In this document: piece by piece, positions 43,446 to 53,400 of the stretch
Position numbering within the stretch: position 1 is the first letter of the stretch
Layout of the letters: each line of letters opens with the position of its first letter
DNA from: Arcobacter ellisii
GTDB taxonomy: Bacteria > Campylobacterota > Campylobacteria > Campylobacterales > Arcobacteraceae
Reading direction: 5' to 3'
NCBI RefSeq assembly: GCF_003544915.1
Contig: NZ_CP032097.1
Coordinates: 1,612,001-1,676,000 of the forward strand
DNA: 64,000 nucleotides
Translations under genes and position numbers: made by a program
The notes under the pieces: model-generated
Seen by the model: only the letters and a program-made list of their open reading frames with translations
The model's database searches: none
Told to the model about the DNA's origin: nothing

Positions 43446-43916
43446 ATGTACAACAACACAATTATTTATATTTTTAATAGATTAGTAAGACTTGCAATAT
43501 TATTTTTTATACTATATTTGATTTTCACAAATTTTGGTACTTTTATGATAATTGTAGGTATTTTCTTCTTAATCATTGGATTTATCGTTTATAATTTTAA
43601 GAAAAAAATGAGAGCAAATAACTTTTCATTTAGATTTGATAGTTCACAATTTCAAAATGGACAAAATTTTGATTTCAAAGATTTTAGAAACTTCAATAAC
43701 TCAGGTTTCCAAGGTTTTGCAAATGCTCCTAGATTTGATGAAGTACAAAAAGCAAAAGATTTTTTTGGTTTTACTTCAAGTCCAACAAAAGAAGAGATTA
43801 AAAAAAGATATAAAGAGTTAGCAAAAAAATATCATCCTGATATAAATAATGGCGATGATGAAAAAATGAAAGAGTTAAATCATTATAGAGATATTTTGAT
43901 GAAAACTGTGGAGTGA
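43446..43916 (+). CDS. Membrane-anchored J-domain protein
   Basis: A 156-residue protein with two closely spaced helices (about 10-30 and 32-50) and a C-terminal cytoplasmic J domain (about 100-156) with the HPD motif in YKELAKKYHPDINNGDDEK. The linker is rich in Phe, Asn and Gln, with repeats of FxNxxNF type, like the G/F linker of DnaJ. It should recruit DnaK to the membrane. It stands alone, convergent with the export operon. Confidence 0.87.
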   Translation: MYNNTIIYIFNRLVRLAILFFILYLIFTNFGTFMIIVGIFFLIIGFIVYNFKKKMRANNFSFRFDSSQFQNGQNFDFKDFRNFNNSGFQGFANAPRFDEVQKAKDFFGFTSSPTKEEIKKRYKELAKKYHPDINNGDDEKMKELNHYRDILMKTVE

Positions 43917-43931
43917 ATTTAAAATTCACTC
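43911..43931. terminator. Hairpin at the J-domain / M50 junction
   Basis: GAGTGAAT pairs with ATTCACTC around a 5-base loop, including both stop codons. The T-tract is weak. Confidence 0.55.
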
Positions 43932-46039
43932 TCTCTTATTAGAACAGCAATAGTTTTTCTATAAATCTTTGAAATTAAACTTTCTGTTTCTCCTTTTGCA
44001 ACTAAAGTACCAGTTTTTCTACTTTTTAAATCCAATTCACTTTTTTCTAAATCAACTAAAACTTTATAATAAGCTTGTTCTGTTTTAATTCTTTTATTTC
44101 CATCTTGTCTTGTAGCTATTTCACCACCAAAATCAGATGATAATTCAGGAAACTCTAAATATGGAATTGAAACTTGTGAAATATTAGATATGTTTGAATA
44201 AATATCTTTTATATCTCCTGAACTAAATATAAATTTTGTTTGACTATTTTCTTTTAATAATTTAAAATCATTTTCATTACAAAACCCAACTATTTTGTAG
44301 TTTAAATTATCATATAAAACAAAAATAGGCTCTTTTTTACTTATCCATTGATTCTCTTTAAAAGCATTATAAAAATAAATCTTCCCATCAAAATCTGCTT
44401 TTATTTCAAATTTTTTAGTTATCTTTTCTAAACCTTCTAACTCATTTTGTTTTTTTTGTAAAGATTCTTCTAAAATAAATCTTTTGTTTAGATTCTCTTT
44501 AAATCCTGCTTGTTTACTTATTTCAAGATTTATTTGTTTTATCTCTTTTTCTATTTGAGAGATTTTAAACTCTATTTGAGGAGATTTTATTTTCATTAGT
44601 ATTTGGTCTTTTTTTACATTTTCTCCACTTGTAAAAAATATTTTTTCAATATATCCATCTTCACTTGGGTAAAACTCAAAATAATTCTTTGATTCTATTA
44701 TTGCTGGCATTTTTATGCTACTATTCCATGGAACAAACATCAATAAAAAAAATAAAACTAAAAGAGCTAAAGATATTTTATTTCTATTATTTAATTTTAC
44801 ATTTTCTCTTTTACTCCACCAAATTTTCAACTCTTTGTAAACAGGTAAAAAAATAAACCAAATAATTTCAACTAAAAATAGAATAATTCCAAGAACTTTA
44901 AAAGCAAAATAATAGACTAAAAAAGCTATTCCTAAAAATAAAAAGAATCTATATATCCAAGTTAAAATTGCATAAGTAATAAAAAAATTCTCTTTTTGTT
45001 TAGAAAGAATTTCAGGTTTTATCTCATCTAAACCCAAAATATTTTTTCTTATAAACCACTTTGCCATGGCAAATGACCGTGGTTGTAGATTTTTACTATC
45101 AGTAATATCTGATAAAGCATAATATCCATCAAATCGTAAAAATGGACTAATATTTATTAAAAGTGAACTAATCCAACTTGTAGTTGCAATAATAAATAAA
45201 ATACTTTTTAAAATCCCATCTGGTGCAAAAGACCATAAAAAAGTAGCAATTAATGCTAAATATAACTCAACTTTCATTCCAGCAAGAACTATTTGTAATC
45301 TTTGATATTTAGATTTTAATCTCCAAGAATCGGTTGTATCTGTATATAAAACGGGAAATAAAACTAAAAAAGCAACTCCCATAGTAGAGACTTTACAACC
45401 CAATCTTTTTGTGGTAAAAGCGTGACCTAATTCATGAAAACTTTTTACAAAAACCAAAGATAAAAAGTAATAAAAGAATCCCTCTTTTGAAAATAGATAC
45501 ATAAAAGTAGAGATAAAGTTTTCCCAATCCCTTAATACAAAAATAATTCCAAGAAATCCTAAAAATAAGACAATGTTTTGCCAAAGATTAGAATAGAAAA
45601 AATCAACTCTATTTTTGTTTTTTTCCAACCAAACATCTGGTTTTAACAAAGGAACTCTTATAAACAAATAATTATGAATTAACCATTTAAAGATATTTTG
45701 TTTTGATTGTTTATAACTATTTATCATTCTATTTGTATATTTTGAATCTTCACATAAAATCAAATTGTTATTAACTAAAAAATCTATAAAAGGCTGTAAA
45801 GAGTCTTTGTCAATATGATAATTTTTTGATTCTAGAATTTTTATAAATTCATCAATTTCTATATCACTTTGCCAATTTGAAATTAAGTCAAAGGCATCAA
45901 GTCCAATATTAAAATATTTATTTTGAATTGGGTCAAATAAAAGCCATCTTTTAGAGCCATCTTCAGCAACTGAAGTCTCTATTAGTTTTAAATCATTTCT
46001 GATTTTTGGTAAAATTACTTCTTGCTGTTGTTGAAACAT
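43919..46039 (-). CDS. PqqD-like / M50 site-2 protease / HlyD fusion
   Basis: A 706-residue inner-membrane protein. Residues about 8-90 resemble the PqqD winged-helix peptide-binding fold (YFNIGLDAFDLI, then IDEFIKIL). A polytopic M50 core follows, with zinc motif SFHELGHAF near residue 202 and the second S2P motif FLRFDGYYALSD near 303, both intact. After further helices to about 445, the C-terminus is a HlyD-type periplasmic adaptor (barrel-sandwich halves split by a coiled coil, about 450-690). I start it at the ATG at 46039, coupled to the upstream stop as TAATG with AGG 6 bases before, rather than the ATG 15 bases earlier. It is the last gene of the adhesin operon and probably processes or exports the adhesin. 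Confidence 0.87.
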   Translation of the reverse strand: MFQQQQEVILPKIRNDLKLIETSVAEDGSKRWLLFDPIQNKYFNIGLDAFDLISNWQSDIEIDEFIKILESKNYHIDKDSLQPFIDFLVNNNLILCEDSKYTNRMINSYKQSKQNIFKWLIHNYLFIRVPLLKPDVWLEKNKNRVDFFYSNLWQNIVLFLGFLGIIFVLRDWENFISTFMYLFSKEGFFYYFLSLVFVKSFHELGHAFTTKRLGCKVSTMGVAFLVLFPVLYTDTTDSWRLKSKYQRLQIVLAGMKVELYLALIATFLWSFAPDGILKSILFIIATTSWISSLLINISPFLRFDGYYALSDITDSKNLQPRSFAMAKWFIRKNILGLDEIKPEILSKQKENFFITYAILTWIYRFFLFLGIAFLVYYFAFKVLGIILFLVEIIWFIFLPVYKELKIWWSKRENVKLNNRNKISLALLVLFFLLMFVPWNSSIKMPAIIESKNYFEFYPSEDGYIEKIFFTSGENVKKDQILMKIKSPQIEFKISQIEKEIKQINLEISKQAGFKENLNKRFILEESLQKKQNELEGLEKITKKFEIKADFDGKIYFYNAFKENQWISKKEPIFVLYDNLNYKIVGFCNENDFKLLKENSQTKFIFSSGDIKDIYSNISNISQVSIPYLEFPELSSDFGGEIATRQDGNKRIKTEQAYYKVLVDLEKSELDLKSRKTGTLVAKGETESLISKIYRKTIAVLIRESEF

Positions 46040-47385
46040 TACCAACCTATCCATTGACGAACAGAAGTGATTGGTTTTCTAAATAGATAAAAAAACAAAG
46101 TTACTTTTTTTGAATAAATTTTAGCTGTTCCTCTAAGTCCAATAGAAGGAATATAACCATTCTCTTTTATATCATCAAAATCGGCAATAATTCTATAAGA
46201 TAAAATATTTTGTTCTGTAAGTTCAGGTTTATAAGAGATATATTTTACTTTTGCTTTCCAAGAATTTGTTGGGTCATTATCAAAAAAAGCTTTTACAATA
46301 TTATTCTCTTCTAAAAAAATAGCATCTGTAACAGGAAGCATAATTTTTAATTCTATTTTATTTGAATCGGCAATTAAAAAGATTCTTTCTCCTGTAGTTA
46401 CAGGTTTTCCTTTCCAATCATTTGGATTATTAATGATTGCAATTCCTTCTTCTTTTGCATAAATTTTTGTTTTATCAAGTTGCTCTTTTGCATAAGCTAA
46501 TTCTGCCTCTTTTAATTTTACTTGATTTTCAAGTTGTGAGATTTGGCTTTTTTGTTTTGGGTCTAAAAAACTACTTTGAGAAGCTGAAAATAACTCTGCA
46601 TTTGCCACATCTAATGTTCTTTTTGCAACCAAATAATTATTATTAAAATCTACATCATCAAATTTTACAATCAATTGTTCTTTTGAGATTTTATCATTTG
46701 GGAAAACTTTAACCTCTTCTATAACTGCATTTAAAGGAGAAGTTACCACATATGGATTTTTTGCATCAACTTCAAGTGGAGCTAAAACAGAGAGTCTAAC
46801 TGGTAAAAACATCAACAAAATCAAAAAAACAACTGCTATTTTAAAATATTTGTTTCTAAATGATATTTTTTTTAGAGTTTGAAAAATACCACAACTTCTC
46901 ATGGCAAATAAAAAATAAGCCAAAGAAGAAGAGAGATGTTTTAACATCAAAACATCATTTTCAAGCCATTTTTCTTCTTTAAATAAAAGAAAAATATAAC
47001 TTATTTCAGCATTTCCTTTGGCACTTTTTAATGGTACATATAAAATATTTGAAGGTGCAAATTCATTTATAGATTTATAATTTATCTCTTTTAAATCATT
47101 TTTAGCTTCAACAATAAAAATATCTTTTGATTTTTCGTTATTGTTAAAATCAATAACTATCTCTTCAATCCATTGAACATAAGGAGAAGTAGAATCAACC
47201 ACAGAAATATCTGAAATAGCAACAACTTTATATTTACCAGTTAAATCAGTAGTTAGAAGAACACCTTGTGAATAATTCACAAGATTTCTTGTTTCATTTA
47301 CTATTTGAAAATATAACTCTTTTATACTTTCACAATTTCTACAGTTATGCTCTAACTGTAGAAGTTTTGAGATGTTTGATTCCAA
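46039..47385 (-). CDS. GAF-like / HlyD membrane-fusion protein
   Basis: A 448-residue protein. Residues about 1-175 form a cytoplasmic GAF-like domain, beginning with a CxxC (HNCRNC), and include NYSQGVLLTTDLTGKYKV. A helix at about 181-202 leads to a HlyD-type periplasmic part: VVTSPLNAVIEEVKV as the first lipoyl half, a coiled coil near 265-310, then beta-barrel strands. A fusion of a cytosolic sensor domain to an export adaptor is unusual. The start is TTG at 47385; AGGA lies about 11 bases before it, and no better start exists. The stop overlaps the M50 gene by one base. Confidence 0.82.
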   Translation of the reverse strand: MESNISKLLQLEHNCRNCESIKELYFQIVNETRNLVNYSQGVLLTTDLTGKYKVVAISDISVVDSTSPYVQWIEEIVIDFNNNEKSKDIFIVEAKNDLKEINYKSINEFAPSNILYVPLKSAKGNAEISYIFLLFKEEKWLENDVLMLKHLSSSLAYFLFAMRSCGIFQTLKKISFRNKYFKIAVVFLILLMFLPVRLSVLAPLEVDAKNPYVVTSPLNAVIEEVKVFPNDKISKEQLIVKFDDVDFNNNYLVAKRTLDVANAELFSASQSSFLDPKQKSQISQLENQVKLKEAELAYAKEQLDKTKIYAKEEGIAIINNPNDWKGKPVTTGERIFLIADSNKIELKIMLPVTDAIFLEENNIVKAFFDNDPTNSWKAKVKYISYKPELTEQNILSYRIIADFDDIKENGYIPSIGLRGTAKIYSKKVTLFFYLFRKPITSVRQWIGW

Positions 47386-47407
47386 TCTTTATTTTATCCT
47401 TTATTTT

Positions 47408-50400
47408 TTAAGCAAATAATCTTGTAAGATATGAACCATAACCATCAAGTTTTTGGTTTTCCATTGCTATTTGCTCTTTTAATCCCATATATTTTTCATC
47501 TGCATCAGCTTGATTTGCTTGATTTTTATTTTTTAGTTCTTTTAAATCAAGTTTTAGATTTAACACTCTTGTTGTTCCATCTTGATTAATCGCTTTGATA
47601 CTGATATCTATTTTTTCTAAATCTTCAGGAATTGTTCCTGTAATATTACCTGTTTTTGGATCAAAAAATAATCCAGCAGGTAAAGGAGTTCCATCTGTTT
47701 GCGTAACAATGAAGTTTTGAGAAAGATTTGTATCAACAACTTTTATTTCAATAAAGTTATTTTCAACTTTAATATCTTCAATCGTAATTCCAACTATAGA
47801 GAAAGAATCTTGATTTCCTTCATTAAATACAACTTGCCCATTTGTTAATACATTTAAGTCTACACTTGCTTGTAAAACTCCCTTAGAATCATTTGGATTT
47901 GACGTATTTGTTGTAGGAGTATTGTCATTTGTTCCATCTGTTGGATTATTTTGAGGAACTTCTGTACCTAAGAATCCAATTCCAGTATCAACTGATAAAC
48001 CATCATTTGAATTAAAATTTAAAACACCTAAATTACTAGAATTATTATCTGTAAAATTATTTAGCCCATCTGTTGAATTGTTTGTATTTGTATCACCATT
48101 AGTTGGAACTGTAGGAGTAGTAGGATTTGTTGGTTCTGCAATTTGTGCTGGTGCAATAACTAACATATTATATGTTCTTGTTACACTTGCTCCTTGAGAA
48201 TCTATTCCTTTTATTACAATTACAAAATTTCCAGACTGTGCAACTCTTCCTGAAATAATTCCAGTATTTGGATTAATAGTTAAACCCAAAGGTAAATTTG
48301 TTGCTTCAAATCTAAAATTATCTGTTAAATCTTTGTCACTAAATAAAGATGAAATATCTTTATTATAAACTTCTCCAAAAGGTATTTTAGAATCAATATT
48401 CTCAAAAGATACTGTTGGAACATCATTTGTACCTGTGATTGTTATAGAAAAAGTTGCAGTTGTAACTAAACCTTCAGCATCTCTTACATTTATAGGGATA
48501 ATAATAGTATCTGTTTCACCTTCACCAATATAATCATAACTTGAACTATCAAAACTATATGAACCATCATTATTTAATATAAATCCAGTTGGTGCTGTGC
48601 CATTTATACTAAAAGAGATTGAAGCACTATCAACATCACTTGCAGGTAATACCCCACTTACTGTATTTCCTTCAACTGTATTTTCAGATTGATTTGTAAA
48701 TACAGGTGCATCATTTACAGCATTTATTGTAATATTTATAGTTTTTTCATCTTCTAAAATATTACCCTCACCTACATTTGATTTATCATTTAACTTAATA
48801 GTTAAACTATCACTTCCATTATAATCTTGATTTGGCGTATATTTTAGATTATTGATAGCTGTTTGAAGGTCTGTCAAAGTTCCTTGAACTTTTATAATTG
48901 ATGTATTATTTGCCCCTTCTAAAACTGTTAATCCACTTAGTTGTGATAATTCTAATTTTCCTTCATTAACTCTTAAAGTTAAATCTAAAATTTGAGTTGA
49001 ATCAATAGCATCAATATCAGCTAAATTAATTGCATTTGTATTATTAAATACAAAAGAGTTATCTTCATTTATTGTAATAGAACTATTTCCTATTGAAATA
49101 ACTGGCGCGTCATTTACCGGAGTAACAAATATTGCAATTTGAGCTATATTACTTGTTTTTTGATCCGAAGAGAATTTGTATAAGAAAGTTTCTACTCCTG
49201 ACCAATTTTCATTTGGAATAAATGTAAATTGAGCAAAATCTCTATCATCAACTAAATTTCTATCATTATTAAAAATAAGTTTTCCATTTGTTAATTCAAA
49301 TCCAATAACTTTTGAAGTATCAGTTGAATCTATATTTCCATCACCATTGATATCATAATCTGCATAGATATATTTACTACTATCAAAAGCTGTTATAGTT
49401 CCAGCTGTTATTACTGTTCCATTTATATCTGTAATATCAGGTGTTCCTGTTCCAAATATATAGTTTATATTTGTATCATTTACATCTAAAATTAAAGAAT
49501 CAATATCTATTAAAATATCATTATCTTCTTTTCCAATAATATTGTCACTTTGAGCATTTGGAATTGCAGGTAAAACCATAACTAATTTTTGAGAAGTACT
49601 AACTCCTCCTAAATCATCAGTTGCAGTTACTTTTAAATAATCAGCACCAGGAGTTATAAAGTCATTTCCAAAACCAGCTGTGTAACTAATACCATTTGAA
49701 GCATTTAAAGTAGTATTTATTTGCTCTATCGTTCCTGTTAACGTAACAACTCTTGAGTTATTTCCACTAATTGAAGAGGCATTTACTCCATTTAAAATTG
49801 AATCATTTATATTAATTGAACCATAATTTGTTGTTTCAATTCTTACAGTTAAAATATCTCCATCTAAATCAGCAAAATTTATCATTGAACCTAAAGGCAA
49901 CATACCGTTTGGATTTGAAACTATTGATTTTTCAACTATTAAACTCTCATTTCCTAAACTAATTTGTGGTAAATCATTTATTGTTTGAATATTTACAACA
50001 GCCTCTTTTGTACTATATCTAGCAGTTGTTTCACCACCATTTCCACCATCACTTACTTTTATCTCAATTGTTCTTGCATTAGAGCTTAAATCATCTGTTG
50101 GATTTGAAAATGCAATCGCTCTTGCTAAAGCTTGAACTTGTGATGAATAGGCATTTGAGTTTAGATTAACCCTTAACTCTTTTCCATTTTGTCCATTATA
50201 AGTTGAATCAACAACTCCTATTATAACTCCACCATAAGTTACATTATTTCCACTTAAACTAATTCCACCAACATTTAAAATTGATAATTTATCTTCTACT
50301 TGTGCATTTTGTGAAATTTTAAAAGCAACATATCCACTATCATAACTTGTACCTTCTAAATCAGTAATTGTTATAGTTTTATCAATTAAAGTAGCAGCTC

Positions 50401-53400
50401 CATTTTCTGTAAAAGTAGGAGATGAAACAACTCCTCCTAAAAGTGGGGCATCATTTACTGATTCAATATTTATAGTTAAAACTTTTGAATCACTTGAACC
50501 ACTTCCATCACTTACATTAAAAGTAAATGTTTCTGTTACATTTGAAGATAAAGCATTAATAGCATTTGAATTTGGAACAAAAGTGTATTCGCCTGTTGAA
50601 CTATTAATAATTAAAGTTCCATAAGTTCCCCCTTTTGAAACTGTTCCATCACCATTTGAAGTAGCTCCATTTATTCCATATGTAAATGTAGTTCCACTAT
50701 CAATATCAGTTGCCGTTAATTTTCCTGTTGTATTAGAAAAATTATCAACTCCATCTGTATCTGTATAATAAATATTTGATACGCTTGATACTAAAGTTAC
50801 ACTATCATTTACCTCTTGAATATTCAGTGCTTTTGTTGAACTATGAACTACTGGTGTAGAATCTCCTGAAGAAGTTGTAATAGTTACAGTTTTATTTAAA
50901 ACTCCATTTATAGCACTTAAATCTGAACTATTTTGATAAGTCACTTTTTGTGCAATTTTTTCTAAAACATCTGAAGTCAATCCAGCAGTTGGATTAGCTT
51001 GAGTAACTTTTACATCATCTATGTAAAGTTGAGCTCCTAAGGCTTTTCCACCTGTTGCATCCCAAGAACCTGAAACAAACACAAATTTATAATCTCCATC
51101 TGTTGATACAGTTATAGATTCTGTTGCCCAGTTTGTCATAGCACTTGCATTTGCACCTGTTCGATTTAATATTATTTGATAATTAGATGGATTGTTTACA
51201 TCAACTATATAACCAAATACATCATAAGCATCTCCACCACCTTGCGCTTTCCAATCAAATTGAACAGTATCTCCAACTTTTAAAGATACAGCTGAATCAG
51301 AATAAATATATGGTCCTCTAACTATCGCATATCCACTTGTTGATGTTAAACTTGAATTCATTTTTATAGAATTATCATTTCCACCATCATTATTTATGTA
51401 TGTATAATATGTTTCTCTTCTTAGAGTATCTCCATCTTTATCAGTTGCTGCTATTACTCTTGATGGATTTGTTGTATCTTCTGGTGTTGCAAGTCCTGCT
51501 ATTGTATCAACTCCTAAATTTACCCTACCATTTACAATAGTCCAACCATCAATATTTACTATAGCATTTGTTGTAGAACTTAAAAGTCCAACTGAACTAT
51601 TTGCTGAATTAAAGTTTCCATTGGCAAAATCAACTGAAAAATTTATTTTTAATTTTTGTCCATTTTCACCATTATAAACAGCATCTATTTGTCCAATAAC
51701 ACTTGCACTTGTTCCATTTCCTAAATAAACAGAATTTCCAACAATACTTACAGTATCAGCTGTAATATCTGGTGTCATTACTTTTTGAATTCCTAAAGTT
51801 TCACTTGAAGTTGAACTATTTAGGTTAAATTCTATAAATCCTCCACCATAAAAATGTTCAGTATTTATAGTTGTATCAGTTAAAATAAGTGTTGAATCTG
51901 CTTGTTCTACATATGTAGAAGCTGTTTCAGCTCCTGCTGTTATATTTATTGTTAAAGTAGTTGTATCACTTAACTCTCCATCACTTACATTTAATGTAAA
52001 AGTCTCTGTTGTATTTGAATCTAAAGCTGTAATTGCTGTTTGATTTGGAATAAATTGATAATCTCCAGTTAAACTATTTATAACTAATGTTCCATAAGTT
52101 CCAACCATAGTTTCAACTAAAATGCCTGTTCCTGAATCTATTTTATAAGTTAAATTTACATTATCAACATCATTAGCTACTAATGAAGTATTTATAGTTC
52201 CATTTATTGAAGCACCAGAAGAATCAACTATTTGTATAGTTGAAGGAGATGTAATAACTGGTGCATCATTTACAGCATCTACTGTAAAAGTAGCTGTTTT
52301 AATAGTAGTTGATAAGCCCTCTTTATCTAAAGCGTGCCAAGTAAAACTATCTGTTCCAAAATAGTTTAAGTCTGGTTGATAAACTAATTTTTCTAAATTA
52401 GCAATTGCAATAGTATAGTTTGTGCTCTCTATTTTAATTCCATCTAAATATAAATCACCATTTGTCGGTAAAGTATCAATTATAAATGATTGGGGAAAAT
52501 AGTTTGCCTCAACTAAAGTCTCTATAGCTGTTATTTTTGCTGCTTGTTTATCTGTATCAGATGGATTCATCATAGCATCTTGAATTATTGCCATTTGAGC
52601 ATTATAATCAACAGCACTTACATTTGCATTATTATTTACATCATTTGCATCATGATAAATATCAGCTGGATTTATAGTTGCAAAACTAAAAGATGTATCT
52701 TCATTTATAGTTCTTGTAAAATTATCTACAATTGCTTGTTCATTTACAGATGTTACATTTAGTGTAAAACTTTGTGTTGTAGTTTTATCTCCATCACTTG
52801 CACCAAGTGTAATAACCGTAGAACCATACATATTAGCTTTAGGTGTAAAAGTAAAAGTTACTGTATCTCCTGGTGAATTAGTAGTGCTTCTAATCATAGA
52901 AATACCGCTCATATCAAGTAAATTTGTATTACTAGAGCTTACTATTCCTTCTATATACTCTTCAGGTGTAACATCATCACTAAAAATAAGTTTAATAGAG
53001 TTTGCACTTGAATCTTCAGTTATTGTGATACTTCCATTATTTAATAAATCATTTCCATTGTAAATATTTACAACAGGAGCATTATTTGAACTACTATCTA
53101 AAATAGTAACTACTCCCGTTGCTGTATTTGACCATCCAGTTGAATCATTTGTATCACCAGTTGTCATTACACGCCAGTTAACATTTGTACTTTGTCCTGA
53201 ATTATTACCTGCATCAAAACGATAATTATTCAAATCAGCCATTGAAATAACCAATCTGCCATCTTGTAATGTATATCCTGAAACTTGTGTTAAAGTTGAA
53301 ATATCTGAAATATCAATCCAGTTAGAATCATCTGCTTTATCACCACTTCCATCATATACTTGAAATTTACCAACTGTTGGTAAAGAGATAATTTCTAATT

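Noticed and set aside
52544-52762. Plus-strand open frames inside the adhesin gene (for example at 52544 and 54380)
   Set aside because: They are antisense shadows without ribosome binding sites or recognisable protein features.
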